Positions 35,995-45,297 of a stretch of DNA of 64,000 nt are shown one piece after another. How positions within the stretch are numbered: the first letter of the stretch is position 1; each line of letters begins with the position of its first letter. The notes under the pieces are model-generated. The model searched no databases and was not told where the DNA came from. It was given only the letters and a program-made list of their open reading frames with translations. The translations under genes and the position numbers were made by a program. The DNA is taken from assembly GCF_000785515.1 (NCBI RefSeq), contig NZ_CP009913.1, positions 324,001 to 388,000 on the forward strand. The letters run 5' to 3'. The stretch is from Streptococcus salivarius. Its GTDB lineage: Bacteria > Bacillota > Bacilli > Lactobacillales > Streptococcaceae.

Positions 35995-37248
35995 ATGAAA
36001 CTTGGACGAAAAATTTTATTGATGTTGTTGGCGATTTTTGCAACGACAGTAGTAGCTGCTGGTATTTACCTAACGACAACTTATAATTACGCCACAGGCG
36101 AATTGTCAAAAACGTTTAGGGCTTCTAAAGCAACTTCAGGGAATAGTAAGGCTATTCAACAGACTAAGCCTATAACTATTCTCTTGATGGGGGTAGATAC
36201 AGGATCCAAAGAACGTAAGGAAACCTGGGAAGGAAACTCTGATACCATGATTTTGGTAACAGTGAACCCTAAGACTAAGAAAACAACCATGACCAGTTTG
36301 GAACGTGACCTTTTGACAGATATTGAGGGGTCGGGTGAAGCAAAACTAAATTCAGCATATGCTGAGGGTGGTGCTGACTTGGCCATTTCAACCATTCAAA
36401 AGGTTTTAGATATTGATATTGACTATTATGCACTGATTAATATGCAGGGTATGATTGATTTGGTAGATGCTGTTGGTGGTATTGAGGTAACGAATCATTT
36501 TGATTTTCCAATTTCGATTGCAGAAAATGAACCTGAATTTCAGGCAAAAGTTGAGCCCGGAACCCATAAAATCAATGGTGAGCAAGCTTTAGTCTATTCA
36601 CGTATGCGTTACGATGATCCTGATGGTGACTATGGTCGACAAAAACGTCAACGTGAGGTTATTCAAAAAGTTGTAGCTAAGCTCTTGAAGATGGACTCTA
36701 TTGGTTCTTACAAGAAAATTTTGTCGGCTGTAAGTTCAAATGTTCAAACTAGCATTGACCTTGGTGATACCAATACTCTGCGTAGCTTGATGGGTTATAG
36801 TGATGCACTTAAAAATATTAAGTCATACCAATTGGCTGGTTCGGATGCCATGATCAATGGAGGAAGCTATCAAGTAGCCTCCACTGAGGATATTCTTAAG
36901 GTGCAAAATCGCATTAAGCAGGAAGTTGGTAAGAAGAAAGTTTCTGAATCTAATCTTAAGACTAGTTTGGTTCTCTATGGTTCTGGTAGCTCTAACTATG
37001 GCTCAGATGATTTCGTTAATTCTAAAGGAAGTGCGGCTTCGAGTGAGGCATCTTCAAATTATGAGGGCGGGACATCTGAGGCAGCTGGTGGTGGGTCAGT
37101 AAGTACCTACAATGGAGGTACTACCTATAGCAATAACTATAGTGAAAACACAGGTAATTATGTTCAGGAACAAGGTACGACAACCCCTACATACAATAAT
37201 AATGGATCGGGTGTGACTACTTATAGCACTGTTCCAGCGACGCAATAA
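35995..37248 (+). CDS. lytR: LytR-CpsA-Psr (LCP) cell-wall glycopolymer ligase, LytR
   Basis: A 417-residue membrane-anchored enzyme. One N-terminal transmembrane helix (about 5-27) is followed by the LCP domain (about 58-260) with ILLMGVDTG, NSDTMILV, SLERDLL and an Arg-rich YSRMRYDDPDGDYGRQKRQREV segment. LCP proteins attach teichoic acids or capsule-like polymers to peptidoglycan. The last 80 residues are a Ser/Gly/Thr/Asn/Tyr-rich low-complexity tail that probably spans the wall. AGGA lies 7 nt before the ATG. A terminator ends the tsaE operon here. Confidence 0.92.
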   Translation: MKLGRKILLMLLAIFATTVVAAGIYLTTTYNYATGELSKTFRASKATSGNSKAIQQTKPITILLMGVDTGSKERKETWEGNSDTMILVTVNPKTKKTTMTSLERDLLTDIEGSGEAKLNSAYAEGGADLAISTIQKVLDIDIDYYALINMQGMIDLVDAVGGIEVTNHFDFPISIAENEPEFQAKVEPGTHKINGEQALVYSRMRYDDPDGDYGRQKRQREVIQKVVAKLLKMDSIGSYKKILSAVSSNVQTSIDLGDTNTLRSLMGYSDALKNIKSYQLAGSDAMINGGSYQVASTEDILKVQNRIKQEVGKKKVSESNLKTSLVLYGSGSSNYGSDDFVNSKGSAASSEASSNYEGGTSEAAGGGSVSTYNGGTTYSNNYSENTGNYVQEQGTTTPTYNNNGSGVTTYSTVPATQ

Positions 37249-37250
37249 AT

Positions 37251-37276
37251 AAGGTTGGGTGATTCCCAACCTTTTT
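37251..37276 (+). terminator. Terminator after lytR
   Basis: A 9-bp stem AAGGTTGGG/CCCAACCTT with a 5-nt loop, followed by TTTTT. Confidence 0.9.
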
Positions 37277-37306
37277 GTTATGAAATGATAGCAATATGGT
37301 TATTCC

Positions 37307-37335
37307 TTGCAATGGCTTTTGAGCTATGCTATAAT
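37307..37335 (+). promoter_or_regulatory. rimP-nusA-infB operon promoter
   Basis: TTGCAA (37307-37312), 17 bp, TATAAT (37330-37335) with extended -10 TGC. The leader folds into a 10-bp hairpin AGAGGCGGAG/CTTCGTCTCT (37354-37379, two G-U pairs) before the AAGGAGG of rimP. Confidence 0.8.
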
Positions 37336-37400
37336 ATAGGAAAATAACGAAAGAGAGGCGGAGTAGAAACTTCGTCTCTTGTGTGTGTAAGGAGGTCATA

Positions 37401-37874
37401 ATGTCGCAAAAAATTATTGATCTCGTGACGGCAGTCGTAGCTCCAGCTATTCCTGAGCCATACGAACTGGTCGATATCGAGTACGAAAAGCTTGGCGGTG
37501 ACTATGTCTTGTCAGTTTTGATTGATAAGCCAGGAGGTATTACTGTAGAAGATACTGCAGACTTGACTGAAATTATCAGTCCCCTCTTGGATACTATTCA
37601 GCCTGATCCTTTCCCGGATCAATACATGCTGGAAGTTTCTAGTCCAGGGTTAGAGCGTCCCTTAAAAACCAAAGAAGCTTTGACAAATGCTGTTGGTCAG
37701 TATATCAATGTTAGTCTTTACAAGGCTATTGATAAGATCAAGATTTTCCAAGGTGACTTGGTGGCCTTTGATGGGGAAACCCTAACAATTGATTACCTTG
37801 ATAAGACTCGCCATAAAACTGTTGAGATTCCCTATCAAACAGTTGCTAAAGCTCGTTTGGCAGTCAAACTCTAA
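37401..37874 (+). CDS. rimP: Ribosome maturation factor RimP
   Basis: A 157-residue protein needed for 30S subunit maturation. The two-domain family pattern is visible: an N-terminal alpha/beta domain with [17 protein letters not shown]-type strand (key part VDIEYEK), then the characteristic [13 protein letters not shown] at about 82-94, and a C-terminal SH3-like barrel. ATG 37401 has AAGGAGG 7 nt upstream. It opens the conserved rimP-nusA-ylxR-ylxQ-infB operon. Confidence 0.95.
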   Translation: MSQKIIDLVTAVVAPAIPEPYELVDIEYEKLGGDYVLSVLIDKPGGITVEDTADLTEIISPLLDTIQPDPFPDQYMLEVSSPGLERPLKTKEALTNAVGQYINVSLYKAIDKIKIFQGDLVAFDGETLTIDYLDKTRHKTVEIPYQTVAKARLAVKL

Positions 37875-37939
37875 AACTCTTAGTGTAAATAAAGAAAGGA
37901 TGCCAGTTTTAGCCTTTAGAGGCTAAAACAACAAAGAAT

Positions 37940-39139
37940 ATGAGCAAAGAAATGCTAGAAGCCTTCCGTGTCTTGGAAGAAGAAAAACACATTAACAAGG
38001 AAGATATCATCGATGCTGTGGTTGAATCGCTTAAGTCAGCCTACAAGCGTCGTTATGGTCAGTCAGAATCAGCTGTAGTTGAATTCAATGAAAAAACAGG
38101 TGATTTTCAAGTTTATACCGTTCGTGAAGTTGTAGACGAAGTCTTTGATAGTCGTTTGGAAATTAGCTTGAAAGATGCCCTTGCTATCAGCTCTGCTTAC
38201 GAGCTTGGTGACAAGATTCGTTTTGAAGAGTCAGTCGATGAATTTGGCCGTGTTGCAGCGCAATCTGCCAAACAAACCATTATGGAAAAGATGCGCAAGC
38301 AGATGCGTGAAATCACTTATAATGACTATAAGCAACATGAAGGTGAAATCATGCAAGGAACAGTTGAACGCTTTGACCAACGTTTCATTTATGTCAATCT
38401 TGGAACGCTCGAAGCTCAATTGTCACGCCAAGACCAAATTCCTGGCGAAAGCTTTAAGTCACACGACGTCATCGATGTTTATGTTTATAAAGTTGAAAAC
38501 AACCCTAAGGGTGTTAACGTCTTTGTAAGTCGTAGCCATCCAGAATTCATCAAACGTATCATGGAACAAGAAATTCCTGAAGTCTTTGATGGAACTGTAG
38601 AAATCATGAGCGTATCTCGTGAAGCTGGTGATCGTACCAAAGTTGCTGTTCGCAGTCATAACCCTAACGTTGATGCTATCGGTACAATCGTTGGTCGTGG
38701 TGGAAGCAACATCAAGAAAGTTGTCAGCCGTTTCCACCCAACACGTTTGGATGCTAAGACAGGTATTGAAGTTCCTGTTGAGGAAAATATTGATGTTATT
38801 CAATGGGTTGAAGATCCAGCTGAATTCATCTACAATGCTATTGCACCGGCTGAAGTGGACTATGTTCTCTTCGACGAAGATGATAGCAAACGTGCGACAG
38901 TAGTTGTACCAGATAACAAATTATCTCTTGCAATTGGTCGTCGTGGACAAAACGTTCGTTTGGCAGCTCATTTGACTGGTTACCGTATTGACATCAAGTC
39001 AGCGTCTGAATATGAAGCACTCGAAGCTGAAAAAGCTGAGGCTGCTACTGAGGAAGTTGTTGACGAGATTGTTGCAGAAGATGCTACACCTGTTGAAGTC
39101 ACAACAGAAGAAGTAATTGAAACAACAGAAGCAGAATAA
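37940..39139 (+). CDS. nusA: Transcription elongation/termination factor NusA
   Basis: A 399-residue NusA with an N-terminal RNA-polymerase-binding domain (1-130), an S1 domain (about 132-200) and two KH domains; GRGGSNIKKV (about 254) and GRRGQNVRLA (about 334) are the KH GxxG loops. Like other Gram-positive NusA it lacks the acidic repeats of enterobacteria, but the last 40 residues are very Glu/Thr-rich. It modulates pausing and antitermination of rRNA operons. Confidence 0.97.
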   Translation: MSKEMLEAFRVLEEEKHINKEDIIDAVVESLKSAYKRRYGQSESAVVEFNEKTGDFQVYTVREVVDEVFDSRLEISLKDALAISSAYELGDKIRFEESVDEFGRVAAQSAKQTIMEKMRKQMREITYNDYKQHEGEIMQGTVERFDQRFIYVNLGTLEAQLSRQDQIPGESFKSHDVIDVYVYKVENNPKGVNVFVSRSHPEFIKRIMEQEIPEVFDGTVEIMSVSREAGDRTKVAVRSHNPNVDAIGTIVGRGGSNIKKVVSRFHPTRLDAKTGIEVPVEENIDVIQWVEDPAEFIYNAIAPAEVDYVLFDEDDSKRATVVVPDNKLSLAIGRRGQNVRLAAHLTGYRIDIKSASEYEALEAEKAEAATEEVVDEIVAEDATPVEVTTEEVIETTEAE

Positions 39140-39159
39140 GAAGAACATAGAGGTGTTTG

Positions 39160-39456
39160 ATGGCTAAAACACGAAAAATACCTTTACGCAAATCAGTTGT
39201 CTCAGGAGAAATCATTGATAAACGTGATTTGCTCCGCATCGTAAAAACTAAAGATGGTGAGATTTTCATTGATCCAACAGGAAAGAAAAATGGCAGAGGT
39301 GCTTACATTAAACTAGATAATGAAGAAGCTCTCCAAGCTAAAAAGAAACGTGCTTTTAACCATAGTTTCTCAATGGATGTTCCTGAAAGTTTTTATGATG
39401 AACTCATTGCTTATGTGGATCACAAGGTCAAAAGAAGAGAGTTAGGTCTTGAATAA
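39160..39456 (+). CDS. rnpM: YlxR family protein (RNase P modulator RnpM)
   Basis: A 98-residue basic RNA-binding protein of the DUF448/YlxR family. The family opening with a Lys/Arg-rich stretch, GRGAYI (residues 46-51) and the RAFNHSFS-type segment are visible. B. subtilis YlxR has been shown to bind RNase P RNA and alter its activity. It sits between nusA and ylxQ as usual. The ATG follows GAGGTG. Confidence 0.9.
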   Translation: MAKTRKIPLRKSVVSGEIIDKRDLLRIVKTKDGEIFIDPTGKKNGRGAYIKLDNEEALQAKKKRAFNHSFSMDVPESFYDELIAYVDHKVKRRELGLE

Positions 39457-39751
39457 CACAGAAAAATTGTCAAATATGTTAGGACTGGCACAAAGAGCTG
39501 GAAAACTTATTTCTGGCGAAGAACTTGTCATCAAGGCAGTTCAATCAGGGCAGGCGAGACTAGTTTTTCTTGCCAATGATGCTGGTAGTAACGTGACTAA
39601 AAAGACGACTGATAAATGTAACTACTATAATATAGAAGTCTCCACAGTGTTTAACGCACTGGAATTAAGCATGGCTATTGGTAAACCAAGAAAAACGGTT
39701 GCTGTAGTTGATGCTGGATTTTCAAAGAAAATGAGGACTCTTATGGAATAA
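39449..39751 (+). CDS. ylxQ: YlxQ, L7Ae-family RNA-binding protein
   Basis: A 100-residue protein of the L7Ae/L30e/S12e family that binds kink-turn RNA. LGLAQRAGKLISGEE (residues 11-25) is the RNA-binding face. The start is taken at TTG 39449, which gives the family-typical N-terminus and overlaps ylxR by 8 bp; the first in-frame ATG (39476) would remove the first helix. The TTG start implies modest, coupled translation. Confidence 0.88.
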   Translation: MNNTEKLSNMLGLAQRAGKLISGEELVIKAVQSGQARLVFLANDAGSNVTKKTTDKCNYYNIEVSTVFNALELSMAIGKPRKTVAVVDAGFSKKMRTLME

Positions 39752-39769
39752 AGAATAGGAGGACATCAC

Positions 39770-42604
39770 GTGTCAAAGAAACGATTATATGAAATCGCAA
39801 AAGAGGTTGGTGTAGAAAGCAAGGTTGTTGTTGCAAAAGCTCAAGAACTTGGTCTTTCTGTGAAGAGCCATTCCTCATCAGTTGAAGAAGCTGATGCTAA
39901 TCGTATCACTTCAAGTTTAAAAGGGGGAACAGCTAAGGCTGAAAGCAAGCCAGCTCCTAAAGCGACACCAACTCCTAAAGAGGAAAAGGTAGCGCCTAAG
40001 GTTTATAAGGTACCTGTTGCCAAATCAGCTCCAGCTAAAGAAACATCAAAGGCTGAAGTCAAAGAAGCCCCTGCGACTCCGAAAAAACCACAAAGCCGTA
40101 ATTTTAAGGCAGAACGTGAAGCACGTGCCAAGGCAGAAGCAGAGCGTCGTCAAAACGGCGGAGGCCGTGACAACCGTAATCGTAACCGAAATCAACAAGG
40201 GAACGATCAAGGTAAACGTCAGAATAATGATCGTCGCAACCAAAATGGAAATGGTCAAGGCAACCGTAATAATGGGAACCGCGGTAACAATAGTAATCGT
40301 GACCGTAATTTCCAAGGTAAACAGCGCAATGATCAAGGTCGAAATAAACGTAACGATGCTGCCCGCAACAATCAGGCAGGTCCACGTATTGACTTTAAAG
40401 CGCGTGCAGCAGCCTTGAAAGCAGAGCAAAATGCAGAATATTCACGTCAAAGTGAAACACGCTTCCGTGAAGAAAAAGCTGCAGAGCAACGCCGTGCGAA
40501 AGAGCAAGAAAAGGCAAGAAAAGAAAAACAACAGGCTGAAGTCGCTGCTCAAAAAGCAGTTGCTGAAGCTAAGCCAGCTCCCAAACCAGCACCGGCTGCT
40601 CAACCAGCTCCAGCTGCGCAAGCACAAGATACACGTCGTAAAAAGGCACGTCCAGATAAATCACGTGATAATCGTCGCGAGAATGAAGATGGACCTAAGC
40701 AAACAAGAAATAATAAGTGGAATAATCAAAACCAAGTGAGAAATCAACGAAATAGTAACTGGAATAAAAACAAAAATAAAAAAGGTAAAAATAACCGTGG
40801 TAATTCAGCTCCAAAACCAGTAACAGAGCGTAAATTCCATGAATTACCAAAAGAATTTGAATACACTGAAGGCATGACGGTTGCAGAAATCGCAAAACGT
40901 ATTAAACGTGAGCCAGCTGAAATCGTTAAGAAACTCTTCATGATGGGTGTTATGGCAACTCAAAACCAATCTCTTGATGGGGATACTATTGAGTTGTTGA
41001 TGGTTGACTACGGTATTGAAGCAACCAAGAAAGAAGAAGTCGATAATGCTGATATCGAACGTTTCTTTGTTGACGAAGACTACCTCAATAAAGATGCTAT
41101 GGTAGAACGTGCACCAGTTGTTACTATCATGGGACACGTTGACCATGGTAAAACAACCCTTCTTGATACCCTTCGTAACTCACGTGTTGCGACTGGAGAA
41201 GCTGGTGGTATCACACAGCATATTGGTGCCTATCAAATTGAAGAGGGTGGTAAGAAAATCACCTTCCTTGATACTCCAGGACACGCGGCCTTTACATCTA
41301 TGCGTGCCCGTGGTGCTTCTGTTACAGATATTACTATCTTGATTGTCGCTGCGGATGACGGTGTTATGCCACAAACTATTGAAGCCATCAACCACTCTAA
41401 GGCTGCTGGTGTTCCAATCATTGTTGCGATTAACAAGATTGATAAACCAGGTGCTAACCCAGAGCGTGTAATCGGTGAATTGGCAGAGCATGGCGTTATC
41501 TCAACTGCATGGGGTGGGGATAGCGAATTCGTTGAAATTTCAGCGAAGTTTGGTCAAAATATTGAAGAATTGCTTGAAACAGTTCTTCTTGTGGCTGAAG
41601 TGGAAGAACTTAAAGCTGACCCAACAGTTCGTGCCATCGGTACCGTTATTGAAGCGCGTTTGGATAAAGGTAAAGGTGCGGTTGCAACCCTCCTTGTTCA
41701 ACAAGGTACTTTGCATGTTCAAGACCCAATCGTTGTTGGTAATACCTTCGGACGTGTCCGTGCTATGACCAATGACCTTGGTCGTCGTATTAAGACTGCA
41801 GCACCATCAACACCAGTTTCAATTACTGGTTTGAACGAAGCGCCTATGGCGGGTGACCATTTTGCCGTTTATGAAGATGAAAAAGCAGCTCGTGCAGCCG
41901 GTGAAGAACGTGCCAAACGTGCCCTTATGAAACAACGTCAACAAACACATCGTGTTAGTCTTGATAACCTCTTTGATACCCTTAAAGCTGGTGAATTGAA
42001 GACTGTTAATGTTATCATCAAGGCCGACGTACAAGGTTCTGTTGAAGCCTTGGCAGCATCACTTCTTAAGATTGATGTTGAGGGTGTTCGTGTTAATGTT
42101 GTTCACTCAGCAGTAGGTGCTATCAACGAATCTGATATTACTCTTGCGGAAGCTTCAGATGCTGTTGTTATCGGATTTAACGTTCGTCCTACACCACAAG
42201 CACGTCAACAAGCGGAAACTGATGAAGTTGAAATTCGTCTTCACAGCATCATCTACAAGGTTATCGAAGAAATCGAAGATGCCATGAAAGGGATGCTTGA
42301 TCCTGAATTTGAAGAAAAAGTCATTGGTGAAGCTATTATCCGTGAAACCTTCAAAGTTTCTAAAGTCGGAACAATCGGTGGCTTCATGGTTACTAGTGGT
42401 AAAATCACTCGTGATTCAAGTGCCCGTGTGATTCGTGATGGTGTCGTTATTTTTGATGGTAAATTGGCAAGCTTGAAACACTTTAAAGATGACGTTAAAG
42501 AAGTCGGAAACGCTCAAGAGGGTGGTTTGATGATTGAAAACTATAACGATATTAAAGTTGATGACGTTATCGAAGCTTACATTATGGAAGAAATTAAACG
42601 TTAA
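39770..42604 (+). CDS. infB: Translation initiation factor IF-2
   Basis: A 944-residue GTPase that places fMet-tRNA on the ribosome. It starts at GTG 39770 with AGGAGG 7 nt upstream. Residues 1-50 form the IF2_N motif, then about 300 residues of low complexity rich in Asn, Gln, Arg, Lys and Ala follow (for example [20 protein letters not shown]). A second IF2_N region lies before the G domain, whose G1 GHVDHGKT is at 455-462, followed by [12 protein letters not shown] and SAK. The C-terminal domains bind the initiator tRNA. A terminator follows. Confidence 0.97.
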   Translation: MSKKRLYEIAKEVGVESKVVVAKAQELGLSVKSHSSSVEEADANRITSSLKGGTAKAESKPAPKATPTPKEEKVAPKVYKVPVAKSAPAKETSKAEVKEAPATPKKPQSRNFKAEREARAKAEAERRQNGGGRDNRNRNRNQQGNDQGKRQNNDRRNQNGNGQGNRNNGNRGNNSNRDRNFQGKQRNDQGRNKRNDAARNNQAGPRIDFKARAAALKAEQNAEYSRQSETRFREEKAAEQRRAKEQEKARKEKQQAEVAAQKAVAEAKPAPKPAPAAQPAPAAQAQDTRRKKARPDKSRDNRRENEDGPKQTRNNKWNNQNQVRNQRNSNWNKNKNKKGKNNRGNSAPKPVTERKFHELPKEFEYTEGMTVAEIAKRIKREPAEIVKKLFMMGVMATQNQSLDGDTIELLMVDYGIEATKKEEVDNADIERFFVDEDYLNKDAMVERAPVVTIMGHVDHGKTTLLDTLRNSRVATGEAGGITQHIGAYQIEEGGKKITFLDTPGHAAFTSMRARGASVTDITILIVAADDGVMPQTIEAINHSKAAGVPIIVAINKIDKPGANPERVIGELAEHGVISTAWGGDSEFVEISAKFGQNIEELLETVLLVAEVEELKADPTVRAIGTVIEARLDKGKGAVATLLVQQGTLHVQDPIVVGNTFGRVRAMTNDLGRRIKTAAPSTPVSITGLNEAPMAGDHFAVYEDEKAARAAGEERAKRALMKQRQQTHRVSLDNLFDTLKAGELKTVNVIIKADVQGSVEALAASLLKIDVEGVRVNVVHSAVGAINESDITLAEASDAVVIGFNVRPTPQARQQAETDEVEIRLHSIIYKVIEEIEDAMKGMLDPEFEEKVIGEAIIRETFKVSKVGTIGGFMVTSGKITRDSSARVIRDGVVIFDGKLASLKHFKDDVKEVGNAQEGGLMIENYNDIKVDDVIEAYIMEEIKR

Positions 42605-42641
42605 TTTTGTTAGCTTTAAAAAAAGCTTACTTAGGAGACAA

Positions 42642-42668
42642 AGCTAGGTCATCTGGCCTGGCTTTTGT
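42642..42668 (+). terminator. Terminator after infB
   Basis: A 9-bp stem AGCTAGGTC/GGCCTGGCT with two G-U pairs and an ATCT loop, then TTTTG. rbfA begins 32 nt later, so some read-through is likely. Confidence 0.7.
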
Positions 42669-42699
42669 TCCATCATAATAAGAGAGAAAGGATAAGACT

Positions 42700-43053
42700 A
42701 TGGGAAATTCATTTCGTGTAGACCGTGTTGGTATGGAAATCAAACGTGAGGTCAATGAAATTCTTCAAAAGAAAGTTCGTGACCCACGTGTGCAAGATGT
42801 CACTATCACAGATGTACAGATGCTTGGTGATTTGTCAGCTGCTAAGATTTTTTACACCATTCATTCAACCTTGGCCTCAGATAACCAAAAAGCACAAACT
42901 GGTCTTGAAAAGGCTACTGGGACAATCAAGCGTGAACTTGGTAAAAAATTGACCATGTATAAGATTCCAGATTTGACCTTCATTAAGGATGAGTCTATCG
43001 AATACGGTAAAAAAATTGATGAAATGCTTCGTAATTTGGAGCGTAAAGACTAA
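42700..43053 (+). CDS. rbfA: 30S ribosome-binding factor RbfA
   Basis: A 117-residue KH-type protein for late 30S maturation. Family features are [17 protein letters not shown] at the start, [19 protein letters not shown] and the [17 protein letters not shown] end region (key part DESIEYG). It has GAAAGGA before the ATG. It is next to infB as in most Firmicutes. Confidence 0.96.
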   Translation: MGNSFRVDRVGMEIKREVNEILQKKVRDPRVQDVTITDVQMLGDLSAAKIFYTIHSTLASDNQKAQTGLEKATGTIKRELGKKLTMYKIPDLTFIKDESIEYGKKIDEMLRNLERKD

Positions 43054-43056
43054 GAA

Positions 43057-43086
43057 AAAATTCCTGTCAGTTATGGCAGGAATTTT
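43057..43086 (+). terminator. Terminator after rbfA
   Basis: An AAAATTCCTG/CAGGAATTTT stem (about 11 bp with one mismatch) and short loop. A TATAAT box (43091-43096) for the next gene follows directly. Confidence 0.85.
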
Positions 43087-43117
43087 GCGTTATAATAGAA
43101 TAAAAAGGAGGACTTCA

Positions 43118-43681
43118 ATGAAAGTAACGGTCTATTTGGGTGCTAATATGGGTGATAGTCCTAGCTTTAAGAAAGCAACAATTGCCTTGGGTCAGTGGAT
43201 TGCTAAAAATGGGCATACCCTAGTCTATGGTGGCAGTAAGATGGGACTTATGGGAGTTCTTGGTGATACGGTTTTGGAAAATGGTGGACAGGCTCATGGC
43301 ATTATGCCACAATTCCTCAAAGATAGGGAGATAGCTTATGAGGGGTTAACCTCAATGACGATAGTAGAAACTATGGCAGAACGAAAGACTGCTATGCTAG
43401 AGCAAGGAGATCTCTTTATCGCCCTTCCAGGAGGTCTAGGGACACTGGAAGAAATCTCTGAAGCTATTGCGGCTGCTCGAGTCGGTAAGTTGGACAAACC
43501 CTGTGTTTTCTTCAATCTCAATGGCTATTATGATGCTATGAAAACGATGTTAGATACCATGGTTGCTCATGATTTTTTGGAGGCTGAAACAGCAGCAAAA
43601 TTCCTCTTTACAGATGATTTTTCAGAAATTGAAGCTTTCGTCCAGTCTTATGAACCACCTCAATTGAGACGTTATCGGTAG
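43118..43681 (+). CDS. LOG family protein (TIGR00730), possible nucleotide 5-prime-monophosphate phosphoribohydrolase
   Basis: A 187-residue Rossmann-fold protein of the LOG/YvdD family. The signature PGGLGT (104-109) followed by EE, and MAERK (86-90), form the catalytic region. Plant LOG enzymes free cytokinin bases from their monophosphates; bacterial members cleave AMP-like nucleotides, with unclear role. The start ATG 43118 follows AAGGAGG; a longer in-frame ORF from 42989 lies inside rbfA and is rejected. It has its own -10 (TATAAT, 43091-43096). Confidence 0.88.
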   Translation: MKVTVYLGANMGDSPSFKKATIALGQWIAKNGHTLVYGGSKMGLMGVLGDTVLENGGQAHGIMPQFLKDREIAYEGLTSMTIVETMAERKTAMLEQGDLFIALPGGLGTLEEISEAIAAARVGKLDKPCVFFNLNGYYDAMKTMLDTMVAHDFLEAETAAKFLFTDDFSEIEAFVQSYEPPQLRRYR

Positions 43682-43711
43682 TATTGCTTTAATTTGTAAA
43701 AATGAGATGAA

Positions 43712-43749
43712 TTAAAAAGATTCAATGACACATCATTGAATCTTTTTAA
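43712..43749. terminator. Bidirectional terminator between the LOG gene and murE
   Basis: A perfect 17-bp stem with a CACA loop; T-runs on both strands. It is the longest uninterrupted dyad I found in the window. Confidence 0.92.
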
Positions 43750-43757
43750 TTAAATCT

Positions 43758-45203
43758 TTACAAATATTTCTTAGCGACTTCAATATCGCCAGCATAGTTA
43801 TCACGTTTACCATTTACGATCTGGAAGGCATCAGCACCTTTACCAGCGATAACCACAGCGTCTTTGGAGTCTATAGTCTCAGACATTGCTGTTTTAATAG
43901 CTTTCTCTCGATCAACAATGATACGTACCTCACGGTTGATGTGACTGGCAATTTCTTGACAGATAGCAAGAGGATCCTCCTTGTTAGGATCGTCGGCTGT
44001 TAGGAAGACATCAACATCAGGGTAGGTATTGAGGACATGTCCGAAGTCTTTACGACGACTTTCACCTTTATTTCCAGGAGCCCCTAGAATTAGGCTAATA
44101 TGGCCATCTTGATGGCTGGTTACGACTTGTAAGAGCTTATCTAGGCTATCTCCATTGTGAGCATAGTCCACAAAAACCTTGGCTCCTTTAGTTTGTGTAA
44201 GAACTTCCATACGCCCTGGAACAGAGGTCTGAGCAATCCCTTCTTTGATGTCTTGAAGGCTAGCTCCAAGACGTAGGCAGGCTAGACCTGCAGCCATAGC
44301 ATTGTCCTGGTTAAAGTCACCGATAAGTTGGATATCATAGTCGCCGGCTAGTTTCCCACTTGCCTTAAAGCTAAAGCCTGAGCCATGTTTAACAGCATTG
44401 TCGGAGTTTTTACCATAGAAGTCATGCTCTTTATCTGCAACTTCCTCAGCGACAAAAGCAAAGTGATTCATACCGCTATTGACGATAACAACTCGACTGT
44501 TTTCCAAGAGAAGACGCTTATGGTAGAAGTAGTCTTCAAAGGTTGGATGTTCAATAGGTCCAATATGGTCTGGGCTGATGTTAAGAAAGACACCTACATC
44601 AAAAGTCAGTCCATAGACACGCTTAGTCAGATAGGCCTGACTTGAGACTTCCATAATCAGATGGGTCATGCCATTATCAACAGCTTCAGCCATCATACGG
44701 AAAAGGTCCAAACTCTCAGGTGTTGTTAAGGTAGACTTGAAGAAGTTTTTTCCGTCTAGTGTCGTGTTCATGGTTGAAAGCATAGCAGGTTTATGATTTT
44801 GCTTGAGAATATTGAAGGCAAAGTAGGCTGCTGTTGTTTTCCCTTTTGTCCCAGTAAAAGCCAGCAATTTTAGTTTGTCTTGGGGGTATTGGTAGAAGAC
44901 CTGAGCAACGAGGCTCATAGCCTGCTTGATATCTGTTACGATAATGACAGGAATTCCCACTTGATAATCTTTTTCAGCCACGTAGAAACTCAAGCCAGCT
45001 TTGACAGCATTCTCTAAAAATTCAGGCTTAAAGGCAGCCCCTTTGGCAAAAAAGAGGGAAGATGGTGTGACATCACGACTGTCGTAAGAAAGATGATCAA
45101 AAGTCACTCCAGTCCATGAATAGTAGTAGTTGTCTTGGTCAATAATATCTCGAAAATTACGGTCCTTTTTGAGAACCTCTAGAACTTGTTCAATAGTAAT
45201 CAT
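43758..45203 (-). CDS. murE: UDP-N-acetylmuramoyl-L-alanyl-D-glutamate--L-lysine ligase MurE
   Basis: A 481-residue Mur ligase that adds the third stem residue in peptidoglycan. The ATP loop GTKGKTT is at 118-124. The DDPN motif at 404-407 (instead of DNPR) marks the lysine-adding type, as expected for streptococci. It is transcribed divergently from the flippase gene. The -10 (TAAAAT, minus strand) lies 7 nt before the ATG, so the message is leaderless or nearly so. Confidence 0.96.
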   Translation of the reverse strand: MITIEQVLEVLKKDRNFRDIIDQDNYYYSWTGVTFDHLSYDSRDVTPSSLFFAKGAAFKPEFLENAVKAGLSFYVAEKDYQVGIPVIIVTDIKQAMSLVAQVFYQYPQDKLKLLAFTGTKGKTTAAYFAFNILKQNHKPAMLSTMNTTLDGKNFFKSTLTTPESLDLFRMMAEAVDNGMTHLIMEVSSQAYLTKRVYGLTFDVGVFLNISPDHIGPIEHPTFEDYFYHKRLLLENSRVVIVNSGMNHFAFVAEEVADKEHDFYGKNSDNAVKHGSGFSFKASGKLAGDYDIQLIGDFNQDNAMAAGLACLRLGASLQDIKEGIAQTSVPGRMEVLTQTKGAKVFVDYAHNGDSLDKLLQVVTSHQDGHISLILGAPGNKGESRRKDFGHVLNTYPDVDVFLTADDPNKEDPLAICQEIASHINREVRIIVDREKAIKTAMSETIDSKDAVVIAGKGADAFQIVNGKRDNYAGDIEVAKKYL

Positions 45204-45210
45204 AGTTCCT

Positions 45211-45261
45211 ATTTTAGCCTTAATGTTCTTGTTTTACAAGTCACAGCCAAAAGTTTATAAT
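45211..45261. promoter_or_regulatory. Back-to-back murE and murJ promoters sharing the -35 region
   Basis: For the flippase (plus) TTTACA (45233-45238), 17 bp, TATAAT (45256-45261). For murE (minus) TTGTAA (45239-45234), 17 bp, TAAAAT (45216-45211). The two -35 elements overlap by five bases on opposite strands. Confidence 0.65.
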
Positions 45262-45297
45262 AAACTAGATTATATTTTATTCTTTAGAAAGAAAATT

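Noticed and set aside
40046-40429. Antisense open frame opposite the low-complexity part of infB
   Set aside because: Its hydrophobic repeats are the mirror of the Asn/Arg/Gln-rich infB codons; no ribosome site or promoter supports it.
39980-40830. Tandem repeat or mobile insertion within infB
   Set aside because: The low-complexity segment is the normal, variable N-terminal linker of IF-2 and keeps the reading frame.
42989-43117. Longer N-terminus for the LOG protein
   Set aside because: It overlaps the end of rbfA and its terminator; AAGGAGG and the -10 point to ATG 43118.
45130-45297. Longer N-terminus for the lipid II flippase
   Set aside because: It would begin inside murE on the other strand and cover the flippase promoter; homologs begin near MTETK or shorter.
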